NCBI RefSeq assembly: GCF_002217285.1
Contig: NZ_MUGW01000035.1
Coordinates: forward strand, 1 to 64,000
Reading direction: 5' to 3'
DNA: 64,000 nt
Source: Flavobacterium hercynium
Lineage (GTDB): Bacteria > Bacteroidota > Bacteroidia > Flavobacteriales > Flavobacteriaceae
Both the position numbers and the translations under genes were made by a program. The notes beneath the pieces are model-generated. The model saw nothing but the letters and a program-made list of their open reading frames with translations, was not told the DNA's origin and searched no databases. Positions 14,520 through 23,244 of this stretch are shown piece by piece (position 1 is the first letter of the stretch; the number at the start of each line of letters is the position of its first letter).

Positions 14520-16954
14520 GCGATTTCTTGTTTCAATGATTTGAAAAGTACTTTTGTTTGGGTTTTTAAACTATCGTACATGTTGTCCAGATCATCGTTT
14601 TCAAATTCGTTACGCTCTAAATCCTTTAATATTTTACCAATTTCATTTGCTTGTATTTGCTTAAACATTGGCGCAATTCTGTGTGCAATTGCATTTATTT
14701 CAGCGATATTTCTTTCTGCTATCGCTTTTTTCATAAATACCAGATTTTCTTTAGTGCTGTCTATAAACGATCTTATAACGTCGTGCAACGCAACGGTATC
14801 ATTTCCTAAAAATTCTTTCAGCGTATCCAGTGAATACAGTTTTGAAGATAAAACTTCCTCATCGTCCTGTATGTTGATACTTGGTATTGCTTCATTTTCA
14901 ATAATATGATGAATGGTTTCCAATAATACTTTAGGAGAATAAGGTTTTTTGATAACAGTTGTAAAACCAGCTTCGGTATAAACCGAAAAATCCAGATCAG
15001 TACGTCCTGTAAGCGCTATTATAGGCTGGTTCTTGTAAGTTGAATTTTTAGCTTTTCGCAGATTTTCAACAAACATAAAACCATCCATTTCCGGCATTTG
15101 TATGTCTGTAATAATAAAATCAAAAGGAGTTTGTATAATAACTTCTAATGCTTTTGCTGCACGGTCAAAAGATAATACCTGATGTTTTTCCTGTTTTAAA
15201 ACACCGCTTGTAAGGTTTAGTAAATTGATATCATCATCAATTACAATAAAAGTGTAAGTGTTGTTATTTACAAAAGTTGTTGTTTTAGTTTCTGAAACCG
15301 AATTGTCACTCGTATCAAACAATAACGGAAGCGTGATTTCAAATGTACTTCCTTTTCCGTACGTACTTTCAAGTTGCAATGAACCTCCCAAAATGGAAAT
15401 TATTTTCTGGCATATCGATAATCCAAGACCTGTTCCTCCGTATTTTTTTTCAATGTTTTCATTGGCTTGTGCAAATTCTTCAAAGACCAGTTTTTGATTT
15501 TCTTTTTCAATACCAATTCCGCTATCTTCGATCGTAATCACAAAAGAGTTGTTGTCTGCAGAATAAGCACTTATTTTTATAAAACCTTTTTCGGTAAACT
15601 TATACGCGTTACCAATTATATTGGTCAGAATCTGTTTTAAACGAAACGGATCTCCAACAATTTTACTGTTTAGTTTATCATCAATATTAATAATAAGATC
15701 GATGTTTTTATTCTTGTAAACCGTTTGTATGTTTTTAGCCGTATCATTTACAATTTCAGGCATTGAAAAAGGTACTTTTTCAATCGTAATTTTCCCTGCT
15801 TCAATTTGAGAGAAATCCAATAAATCCTGCACCAGCTGTGTAATGTATTCGGATGAGTTTTTGATGTTCTTAACGAAATACGATTGCTTCGGATTTACAT
15901 CAGAATTATTCAGCAGTTCCGTGTAACCCACAATTGTACTCAAAGGTGTTTTTAAATCGTGACTTACCGTCGAAATCAGCTGTTCGCGGCTTTTTAGTAA
16001 ATTCTTAGTTTTGAAATTGGCAATTTCCAATTGTTTTTTATACAAATTAGATTTAGAATAATCGCTGACAATTAAAACAGAAAAAAACAATGTTAGAATC
16101 AAACCAGCAATTGCCGAAGCCGTTACGATATCATTTACTTTTTTAAGTGATTTTTCTTTTAAGGAATTGTTCTTTATAGAATTAATGATAATCTCTCTTT
16201 CGATAATGCGAAGTACTTTACGAAGCTGTTCCGAGATGGCGATTTCATTTTTAAGTAATTTGTTCTCTTCGAAATTCAACGATTCTTTTTTCTTTTCCGC
16301 CTTTAGTTTTACATTATTAAGGAGCTTTTTAGAGTTCGCTAAAATAGAATCCGATGCTTGTTTACTCAGCGTATTAGTACTGTCATCAGGAATATTCTGA
16401 TTGAGGTAATCAACATATTTTTGCAATACATTACGCTGGTAACTTCCTAGATCATTTGGGTTTTGAGTAAAATCCTGCAATTCAAGCTTTCGAAGTTTAA
16501 ATTCCATTTTGGTAATTTCGTCAATAGCCGTATTTACAGATACTTCATCATCTGCCTTATTCTTTATGGTTTTAAGCTGTCTGATGTTCTCTGTTTTCTC
16601 GGATAAAAAGTAGGTAACACTATCCAGTAAAACTTTCTGATATTCTGTAGTAACAATTTGTTTGAGAGTATCGATTCTGGCTTTTAGAGAATCAGTTTCG
16701 TTGAGGTAACTTTTAAAGTCGCTTTCAGAATTGGTCTGAATTGTTTTTCGGGCTAAACTTTCTGTTTTGTAAACATTGGAAAAAAGTTTACTAACGCGTA
16801 AAATTTTAGTTTTTTCGTGCGCAATCTTATCTTCCAGTTTATTGTAAACCACATTTTCAGAATACAAAAACCAACCAACGGTAACAACTAAGCCCAGTAA
16901 TGCAATATAACTGAAAAGCACTTTAATAGGCATATAACTTTTTTTACTCTCCAT
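14516..16954 (-). CDS. Hybrid histidine kinase with REC and HPt domains
   Basis: An 812-residue membrane kinase. TM1 (about 11-31) and TM2 (about 278-297) bound a long periplasmic, coiled-coil-rich sensor region with no named domain visible. HisKA follows with H332 in STVSHDLKTPLST. The HATPase domain has an N-box (IIGNAYKFTEKG), DSGIGIEK and GGTGLGLSI. The receiver (about 570-690) has phospho-acceptor D617 in FIITDIQMPEMDG. The C-terminal HPt helix bundle has H758 in AIAHRIAP. The order H-D-H points to a multistep phosphorelay whose final acceptor is a separate receiver. The tail-to-tail neighbour, the NtrC-type regulator, is the obvious candidate. The stop codons of the two genes overlap. 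Confidence 0.93.
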   Translation of the reverse strand: MESKKSYMPIKVLFSYIALLGLVVTVGWFLYSENVVYNKLEDKIAHEKTKILRVSKLFSNVYKTESLARKTIQTNSESDFKSYLNETDSLKARIDTLKQIVTTEYQKVLLDSVTYFLSEKTENIRQLKTIKNKADDEVSVNTAIDEITKMEFKLRKLELQDFTQNPNDLGSYQRNVLQKYVDYLNQNIPDDSTNTLSKQASDSILANSKKLLNNVKLKAEKKKESLNFEENKLLKNEIAISEQLRKVLRIIEREIIINSIKNNSLKEKSLKKVNDIVTASAIAGLILTLFFSVLIVSDYSKSNLYKKQLEIANFKTKNLLKSREQLISTVSHDLKTPLSTIVGYTELLNNSDVNPKQSYFVKNIKNSSEYITQLVQDLLDFSQIEAGKITIEKVPFSMPEIVNDTAKNIQTVYKNKNIDLIINIDDKLNSKIVGDPFRLKQILTNIIGNAYKFTEKGFIKISAYSADNNSFVITIEDSGIGIEKENQKLVFEEFAQANENIEKKYGGTGLGLSICQKIISILGGSLQLESTYGKGSTFEITLPLLFDTSDNSVSETKTTTFVNNNTYTFIVIDDDINLLNLTSGVLKQEKHQVLSFDRAAKALEVIIQTPFDFIITDIQMPEMDGFMFVENLRKAKNSTYKNQPIIALTGRTDLDFSVYTEAGFTTVIKKPYSPKVLLETIHHIIENEAIPSINIQDDEEVLSSKLYSLDTLKEFLGNDTVALHDVIRSFIDSTKENLVFMKKAIAERNIAEINAIAHRIAPMFKQIQANEIGKILKDLERNEFENDDLDNMYDSLKTQTKVLFKSLKQEIA

Positions 16955-17076
16955 ATATAATTGCTGAAAATTGGCTGTCTATTTTACATTCGAAATTGGC
17001 GCAATTTATTTAAAATTTTCCTATTTAATCCTATAAAACAAAACCATTATGTTATATAATTTGAATTGAAAGTTAC

Positions 17077-17123
17077 AAAAAAGCCACAGACTCTAAAACG
17101 AAATGTTCTAAGAATCTGTGGCT
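17077..17123 (-). terminator. Terminator of the S9 peptidase gene
   Basis: agccacaga (17082-17090) pairs with tctgtggct (17115-17123). On the minus strand the hairpin runs into TTTTTT. The loop is long (24 nt) but contains a further small stem. Confidence 0.7.
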
Positions 17124-17145
17124 TATACTGTTTTATATGTTGTGA

Positions 17146-19047
17146 CTATAATGTTTCTTTTAACCATTTAAAAAATTCACCTTGCCAAACCTGCGCATTT
17201 TGTGGTTGTAACACCCAGTGATTTTCTTCAGGAAAATAAACAAATCTGCTTTTGATTCCTCTAAGCTGAGCAGCCTGAAAAGCTTCTTGTCCTTGCCCGA
17301 TTGGTACACGGTAATCTTTTCCTCCCTGATAGATTAAAATAGGTTTGTTCCATTTTTCTACCATAGTTGCCGGATTAAAAGTAGTGTAGGCTTTTTGCGC
17401 TACAGCATTGTCTTTTTCCCAGTAAGCACCACCAAAATCCCAGTTGTTAAAGAAAACTTCTTCAGTAGTTCCTAACATACTTACCGTGTTAAAAACACCA
17501 TCGTGAGCGATAAACGTTTTAAAACGGTTGTTGTGAATTCCGGCTAAATAAAACACAGAATATCCACCATAACTTGCACCTACGCAACCTAAACGGCTTT
17601 TGTCTACATAATTTTCTTTGGCAACATCATCAATCGCAACAAGATAATCATCCATCACTTGTCCACCCCAGTCTTTGCTGATTTTTTCATTCCATTCTAC
17701 ACCGTGACCAGGCATTCCGCGACGGTTTGGTGCTACAACAACATAACCTTGAGAAGCCATTAATTGAAAATTCCAACGGAACGAATAACTTTGCGTCAAA
17801 GCAGATTGAGGTCCGCCTTGGCAATACAATAAAGTTGGGTATTTTTTAGCAGGATCAAAGTTAGGAGGTAATATAACCCAAACGAGCATTTGTTTGCCAT
17901 CTGTAGTTTTTACATAACGTTTTTCTGTTTTGCTTAACGCTAATGTTTTATACGTTTCTGTATTTACATTCGAAAGCTGAGTCCAAGTATTTTTCTTCAA
18001 ATTATAAGAGAAAATCTCTGAAGCATGATTCATATCTGATCTTGTTGCGATAATATTATCACCAGCAAAACCAACTAAATCATTCACGTCAAAATCACCT
18101 TTTGTAAGCTGACGAACCTGAATTGCAATTCGTGTTACACCCGGAAAGTTAACCGTAAAAAGTTGTTTCGTTCCGTCAACAGGAGCAACAAAATATACAT
18201 TTTTACCATCTTTACTCCAGATAAAATTATCTACAGTTCCATCCCAATTCGCTGTTAAGTTCGTTTTGATGCCTTTAAATTCAACAATAATGTCATTTTT
18301 ATCCGCTTCATAACCGTCACGCTTCATTTGCAGCCAGCTCAAATTTCCTGTTGGAGAAAATTGCGGTGCCATATCGTAACCTAAATTGTCTTCGGTTCTG
18401 TTTGTAGTTTTTTGAGTTTCTAAGTTGTACTCATAAATATTGGTGTTGGTAGAAATTGCATAATCTGTACCTGCTTTTTTCTTGCACACATACAAAATGC
18501 TTTTTCCATCAGGCGACCAGATATAATCTTCATCACCGCCAAATGGTTTTTGCGGGCTATCAAAATTTTCTCCTTTTAAGATGTCGATTCCAACAGCATC
18601 AGTTTTATTTTCTTTATAAAAAACGTGATTAAATTTTCCTTCATTCCAGGTATCCCAATGACGGTAATCAAGACCATCGTAAATTTGAGCATCAGATTTA
18701 GTTAGTTTTGGATAAAAATCTTTCCCCAGAACTTTGTCAATTTTCACCTCTTCATTGTACACTAAAAATTTTCCGTCAGGCGAAATGTTTTTATCTTTTA
18801 AAAGGTCTTTTGTATTGGTTACTTCTGTCGCATTTCCTCCATTTACAGGAATCGTGTAAAACTTAGAATGTGATTTGTTCTCTTCTATTGAAGGAGTAGA
18901 AACCTTAAAAACTACATTCTTTTCATCTTTTGAAAGTCCGAGTGCGCTCACTCTTCCTAATTTCCATAACAATTCCGGAGACATCACATTTTGTCCGATA
19001 GCGTTTAAACTCATCATTATTAGGGTTGTAAATAATACTTTTTTCAT
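17146..19047 (-). CDS. Exported S9 family prolyl-oligopeptidase-like peptidase
   Basis: A 633-residue secreted serine peptidase of the acylaminoacyl/dipeptidyl-peptidase type. The signal peptide is about 1-19 (ending AIGQN). A beta-propeller follows, with repeated WSPDGK/SPDGKFLVY blades (about 30-370). The C-terminal alpha/beta-hydrolase domain has nucleophile S492 in GASYGGY, an acid in the GGKDYRVP segment and His in PEENHWVLQP. It probably trims peptides in the periplasm to feed peptide catabolism. It stands alone with its own terminator and no partner genes. Confidence 0.93.
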   Translation of the reverse strand: MKKVLFTTLIMMSLNAIGQNVMSPELLWKLGRVSALGLSKDEKNVVFKVSTPSIEENKSHSKFYTIPVNGGNATEVTNTKDLLKDKNISPDGKFLVYNEEVKIDKVLGKDFYPKLTKSDAQIYDGLDYRHWDTWNEGKFNHVFYKENKTDAVGIDILKGENFDSPQKPFGGDEDYIWSPDGKSILYVCKKKAGTDYAISTNTNIYEYNLETQKTTNRTEDNLGYDMAPQFSPTGNLSWLQMKRDGYEADKNDIIVEFKGIKTNLTANWDGTVDNFIWSKDGKNVYFVAPVDGTKQLFTVNFPGVTRIAIQVRQLTKGDFDVNDLVGFAGDNIIATRSDMNHASEIFSYNLKKNTWTQLSNVNTETYKTLALSKTEKRYVKTTDGKQMLVWVILPPNFDPAKKYPTLLYCQGGPQSALTQSYSFRWNFQLMASQGYVVVAPNRRGMPGHGVEWNEKISKDWGGQVMDDYLVAIDDVAKENYVDKSRLGCVGASYGGYSVFYLAGIHNNRFKTFIAHDGVFNTVSMLGTTEEVFFNNWDFGGAYWEKDNAVAQKAYTTFNPATMVEKWNKPILIYQGGKDYRVPIGQGQEAFQAAQLRGIKSRFVYFPEENHWVLQPQNAQVWQGEFFKWLKETL

Positions 19048-19285
19048 AATATAATTCTAATATTCGTGAGGCTAAAAATACAACTTTTAAAACACATCTT
19101 TTAAATTCCAAATTCCAATTATTGTTAAAGTTTTTTTAGCAAATTCATAATTCAAGTCTTATTTAAAAGTTTTCTGCCACGAATTCACGAATTTTTAAAA
19201 AGTAATTTATGAATTGTTGACTTATGAAAATTCAAGACAGCGGTTTTGAATTTAAAAAAATCTTATTTTTATAAAAAATTGACGG

Positions 19286-20398
19286 ATGGAATTAAGTTAC
19301 TGGGAACTTAAAAATTGGTTCACAAATGTTGATTATACCATTGTAGGCAGTGGCATCGTGGGATTACATGCAGCATTGCGCTTACGCGAAAGATTTCCGG
19401 CCTCGAAAATTCTGGTGTTAGAAAAAGGAATGCTTCCGCAAGGCGCCAGTACCAAAAATGCCGGTTTCGCTTGTTTCGGAAGTCTGTCTGAAATTATAGA
19501 TGACCTTAAAACCCATTCAGAAGATGATGTAGTGCAATTGGTAGAGAAGCGCTGGAAAGGTTTGCAATTGCTCCGAAAAAGATTAGGCGATGCTGCCATA
19601 GATTTCAAACCGCATGGTGGATATGAACTTTTTTTGAAAGAAGACGAAAGAGGTTTTAACGATTGCATAGCACGATTACCCTTTATCAATGAGATTCTAA
19701 AACCACTTTTTAAAACCGATGTATTTACCAAAGAAGTAGATCGATTTGGATTTGAAAACATTCAGGAATATCTCATTTTTAATCCGTTTGAAGCACAAAT
19801 TGATACAGGAAACATGATGCAGGAATTACTGAAACAGGCAATCGCTGCTGATATTCTTATCCTGAATCAGCAAACGGTAACCTCTTATGCCGATTTAGGC
19901 AACCAAGTTGAAATTGTGCTCAGCGATTTTAGTTTTAAATCAAAGAAAATATTCTTCGCCACCAATGGTTTTGCCAATACGCTGACCAATGGTGCTGTAC
20001 AACCGGCAAGAGCACAGGTTTTGATTACAGAACCAATTCCGAATCTTGACATCAAAGGAACCTTTCATTTAGACAGAGGCTATTATTATTTTAGAAATAT
20101 CGGCGATAGAATTTTGCTTGGAGGAGGTAGAAATCTTGATTTTGAAGCCGAAAAAACAACTGAATTTGGACAGACCAAAATTGTGCAAAATAAATTGGAG
20201 GATTTACTTAAAAATGTAATTTTACCGAATCAAGATTTCCAGATCGCCCATCGTTGGAGTGGTATCATGGGAGTGGGAAACAGTAAAACGCCTGTTGTCT
20301 CGCAATTGTCTGAAAACGTGTTTTGTGGAGTACGTTTAGGAGGAATGGGAGTTGCAATAGGAAGTTTAATAGGAACAGAATTAGCAGATTTAATATAA
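19286..20398 (+). CDS. FAD-dependent amino-acid oxidase-like oxidoreductase (DAO family)
   Basis: A 370-residue flavoprotein of the DAO fold. The N-terminal Rossmann motif VGSGIVGLHAALRLRE binds FAD, followed by LEKGMLPQGASTKNAGFACFG, the usual DAO second motif. A C-terminal LGGMGVAIGSLIGTELA segment closes the FAD site. Glycine oxidase, D-amino-acid dehydrogenase or a sarcosine-oxidase-like role are all possible and the substrate cannot be named. The stop overlaps the mtgA start by one base (TAATG), so the gene heads a three-gene operon with two cell-envelope genes, an unexpected partner for an amino-acid oxidase. Confidence 0.88.
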   Translation: MELSYWELKNWFTNVDYTIVGSGIVGLHAALRLRERFPASKILVLEKGMLPQGASTKNAGFACFGSLSEIIDDLKTHSEDDVVQLVEKRWKGLQLLRKRLGDAAIDFKPHGGYELFLKEDERGFNDCIARLPFINEILKPLFKTDVFTKEVDRFGFENIQEYLIFNPFEAQIDTGNMMQELLKQAIAADILILNQQTVTSYADLGNQVEIVLSDFSFKSKKIFFATNGFANTLTNGAVQPARAQVLITEPIPNLDIKGTFHLDRGYYYFRNIGDRILLGGGRNLDFEAEKTTEFGQTKIVQNKLEDLLKNVILPNQDFQIAHRWSGIMGVGNSKTPVVSQLSENVFCGVRLGGMGVAIGSLIGTELADLI

Positions 20399-21165
20399 TG
20401 GCAACCAAAAAACCAGCACCAAAAAAAGCACCCGCAAGTAAACCAAAACAACCCGCTAAAAAGAAATCACGTTCTTTTGGGGATAAAGTGAAATGGTTTT
20501 TTATAAAATTAATGTTATGGTTCTTCGGACTTTCGATTGGCTCTGTCATATTTTTTAAATACATCCCGGTTCCATTTACGCCATTGATGTTAATTCGTGC
20601 TATCGAAAATAAATTGGGAGGTAAAGAAGTTTATTTTGATCATGACTGGGAACCAATCGAAAAGATTTCGATGAATTTGCAAAAAGCTGTCATCGCCAGT
20701 GAAGACGGAACTTTCCTGAAACACAATGGTTTTGATTTTAAAGCACTTCAGAAAGCATATAAAAGCAACGAACGTGGTCGCAGAATTCGTGGCGGAAGTA
20801 CCATTTCGCAGCAAACAGCCAAGAATGTATTTTTATGGCAGGGAAAAAGTTATTTGCGTAAAGGTCTGGAAGCGTATTTTACCGTTTTAATCGAATTGAT
20901 TTGGGGTAAAGAACGTATCATGGAAGTGTACTTAAACAGCATCGAAATGGGAGATGGGGTTTACGGAGCGTATGCCGCTACAGAACATTGGTACCGTCGC
21001 GATGCTTCGAGTTTAACACCAATGCAAGCTGCCGGAATTGCGGCTATTTTACCAAATCCGAGAAAGTTTAAAGCAACAGGATCTTCCAGTTACATAAACA
21101 GAAGAAAAGAAAGAATCGTTCGTGAAATGCGTTTCGTTGGAAAAATAAATTACGATGGGAAGTAA
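20398..21165 (+). CDS. mtgA: Monofunctional biosynthetic peptidoglycan transglycosylase
   Basis: Polymerises lipid II into glycan strands at the inner membrane without a transpeptidase domain. The 255 residues begin with a Lys/Pro/Ala-rich cytoplasmic tail (about 1-25), a single TM helix (about 33-53) and a GT51 domain. The GT51 motifs are visible: ASEDGTFLKHNGFD (catalytic Glu), RRIRGGSTISQQTAKN, KERIMEVYLNSIEMG and LTPMQAAGIAAILPNP. I chose the ATG at 20398 because it overlaps the preceding stop (TAATG) and gives the expected tail. The open frame continues further 5' into the FAD gene. Confidence 0.95.
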   Translation: MATKKPAPKKAPASKPKQPAKKKSRSFGDKVKWFFIKLMLWFFGLSIGSVIFFKYIPVPFTPLMLIRAIENKLGGKEVYFDHDWEPIEKISMNLQKAVIASEDGTFLKHNGFDFKALQKAYKSNERGRRIRGGSTISQQTAKNVFLWQGKSYLRKGLEAYFTVLIELIWGKERIMEVYLNSIEMGDGVYGAYAATEHWYRRDASSLTPMQAAGIAAILPNPRKFKATGSSSYINRRKERIVREMRFVGKINYDGK

Positions 21166-22099
21166 AAAAGTTCTCTTCGTCTTCTTGCTTCTCACAACGC
21201 TGACCTTTGGGCAGGGAAGGACTTCTGAGATTGGATTCATTACTGATAATGATTTATACACATCCTCTAAAAACGATATGTATTACACCAACGGATTGGA
21301 GCTCTTTTACCGATTTCTGTCTAAAAATGACAACGAAAAGATCAGCAAAAAAATCACCGAATTTCGAGTTGGACAATATATTTATAATCCAAGGTACATT
21401 AATTTTGCAGCACGCGATATAAACAATCGTCCTTTCGCGGGTTACTTGTTTGCAGAGGCTGGTCGTGGCTATTTTTATAAAAGTGAATCCATTTTAAAAA
21501 CAGATTTCCAATTAGGTTACATGGGACCCAATGCTTTTGGAGAAGAGATGCAGGAAACCTTTCATAAAACAATTGGATATAAGAAAGTGTATGGCTGGGA
21601 GAATCAGGTTACAAATGCTTTAGCAGTTCAGGTACATGTATTGTACTCCAAGAAATTATTCCCAAACAAACACAATGACTTTGTAGATTTGCATTTTCAG
21701 TCCGAAGCTAATTTAGGAACTATTTTTACAGGCGTTTCTACAGGATTTCTAAGCAGAATTGGTTTTAAAAAATTACTTCCTGTTTACGATTCGAACCTGC
21801 ATGATGCCTCAGTAAGTGCAATACCACAATCGAATATCAGAGAATTTTACTTTTACGCAATGCCAAGTGTTAATTATCAATTGTATGATGCTACAATAGA
21901 AGGAAGTTTATTTAATGATAAAAGCCCAGTAACTTTCGATTTGATTCCGCTTCGCTTTAATGCAGAATTTGGCTTAAAGTACAGACATAATAATTGGAAC
22001 CTTTCGTATTCTTTTATCTATCACGGCAAGGAACTGAAAAGTCATGATATGACCGGATCTTTTTACGGTTCAATACGTTTAGGGTATTTGTTGAAGTAA
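21155..22099 (+). CDS. LpxR-like outer-membrane lipid A 3'-O-deacylase
   Basis: A 314-residue exported beta-barrel candidate. The signal peptide (MGSKKVLFVFLLLTTLTFGQ) is followed by the LpxR-type N-terminal motif EIGFITDNDLYTSSKNDMYY, in which the DNDLY and YTNG segments carry the calcium-site and catalytic residues of the family. LpxR removes the 3'-acyloxyacyl chain of lipid A. The gene overlaps mtgA by 11 bp, so it is the last gene of the FAD oxidoreductase-mtgA-lpxR operon and is followed by a terminator. The body is Tyr/Phe-rich with alternating strands and ends SIRLGYLLK, fitting a barrel. Confidence 0.85.
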   Translation: MGSKKVLFVFLLLTTLTFGQGRTSEIGFITDNDLYTSSKNDMYYTNGLELFYRFLSKNDNEKISKKITEFRVGQYIYNPRYINFAARDINNRPFAGYLFAEAGRGYFYKSESILKTDFQLGYMGPNAFGEEMQETFHKTIGYKKVYGWENQVTNALAVQVHVLYSKKLFPNKHNDFVDLHFQSEANLGTIFTGVSTGFLSRIGFKKLLPVYDSNLHDASVSAIPQSNIREFYFYAMPSVNYQLYDATIEGSLFNDKSPVTFDLIPLRFNAEFGLKYRHNNWNLSYSFIYHGKELKSHDMTGSFYGSIRLGYLLK

Positions 22100-22127
22100 C
22101 ACGATTGAATAAAATAAATTATAATAA

Positions 22128-22163
22128 TCCAAAGTTAGTGTGACGCTTGCTTTGGATTTTTTT
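22128..22163 (+). terminator. Terminator after the lpxR-like gene
   Basis: tccaaag (22128-22134) pairs with ctttgga (22150-22156), followed by eight T. The loop is 15 nt. Confidence 0.75.
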
Positions 22164-22751
22164 GTTTTCTTTTTTGAATTGAATTATGATTTTTTTCTTG
22201 AAAATAGGTATCAGCTTCAATTTTAGTGTAATAAGTTGTTGCTTGATGATTCTGGTAGTATTTATATCTGTCACATAAACAATAGTTTAAGATTTTTGCC
22301 AGGAGTAAATAACGATAAGTAAAATATTTACTACACAAATAATTTGCAGTGCTCAGTATTATTTATAAATTGCACGAAAATTAAAACAATTTCCTAAAAA
22401 CAACTTTTCTCTTTGGCATTCTTCGTGCCTGGCTGTATTGCTATAATTTTAAAGAGTTTAGTAACCAAAATGCTGATTTGAAAATTCCCTTTCAAGTTTG
22501 ATTATCCTTTAATCAAACCATTTTATTTATTACTTACACTGCACCCATCTGGCTTTTGCTTATTCAGCGTTAGTCCGGAAGCTTCGCAACGTATTTCTTT
22601 TATAACTCTAAATCATCATACTTAAAATTCTGCTTATGCTGAGTTTATAGTTATGAATTGAAATTAATGCTACTGTCGGGAATGTGAACAAAAAAAAGAA
22701 GTGAATTCACGAATACCACTTTTAGTATGAAATTTTAATTTTTAATGAGTT
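22164..22751. other. Gene-free AT-rich stretch before the effector cassette
   Basis: About 590 bp with no convincing ORF on either strand and no recognised RNA. The one clear structure is a perfect 9-bp inverted repeat, gtttgatta (22496-22504) and taatcaaac (22510-22518), without a T-run. The stretch separates a housekeeping operon from the effector cassette and could hold its promoter, but I cannot point to a TAnnTTTG box. Confidence 0.4.
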
Positions 22752-23231
22752 ATGAGTAAAAAACATGTAGTAGTTCAAGGTGCAACCTTGAAATGTAAAT
22801 TTAGTGAGGATCCACAAGCAACTGATATCCTAAAAGTAAAATCACAAAGTAAACATTATGCCAACGACAAAGATTCTGATAAAAAACTAATTGCCACGAC
22901 CAAAGAAATTGGTCAGACTTTAGAAAAAAACACCTTTGGCAATTGTAAGATGCAACCTTTAGGCAACAGCTTCAAACCTTGTCAGGCGATGATTCAGCAA
23001 TGGTCAGGTTTTTACGAAAAAGTTACACTTAGTAATCAAGGTAAAATGCTTATTGAAGACAGTAAAGCAACCTGCCCATTTGGAGGACCTGATTGTATCG
23101 AAATTAAAAAACACGGACAAATTGCAGAAATAAGTCAGCAACAAATAGATGATGAAGATGAAGAATTATTAGAACAAATTTGCCCACTGCTGTTTGATGA
23201 ATTGGCAAGCCAAGGTATTTTTTATAAATGA
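22752..23231 (+). CDS. DUF4280/PAAR-like spike-tip protein
   Basis: A 159-residue protein starting MSKKHVVVQGATLKCKFS. It matches the DUF4280 (PAAR-like) family in layout: the V-x-GA-x-L-K-C start, a KHYANDKDSDKKLIATTKE region, FGNCKMQ, a FKPCQAMIQQW segment and a TCPFGGPDCIEIKKHGQ end. Cysteines at 15, 64, 77, 112 and 118 are in the family positions. In Bacteroidota T6SS loci such proteins cap the VgrG spike and load effectors encoded next door. The effector-like gene starts 13 bp downstream. No sheath, tube or baseplate gene is in this window, so the cassette is an orphan. Confidence 0.87.
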   Translation: MSKKHVVVQGATLKCKFSEDPQATDILKVKSQSKHYANDKDSDKKLIATTKEIGQTLEKNTFGNCKMQPLGNSFKPCQAMIQQWSGFYEKVTLSNQGKMLIEDSKATCPFGGPDCIEIKKHGQIAEISQQQIDDEDEELLEQICPLLFDELASQGIFYK

Positions 23232-23244
23232 TGAGAACTAAAAA

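Noticed and set aside
20323..20397. Longer mtgA start at 20323
   Set aside because: It would lie inside the FAD oxidoreductase gene; the TAATG overlap at 20398 is the better start.
22135..22338. ORF of 67 residues on the minus strand after the lpxR-like gene
   Set aside because: It starts in AT-rich intergenic DNA, overlaps the lpxR terminator and has no recognisable feature.
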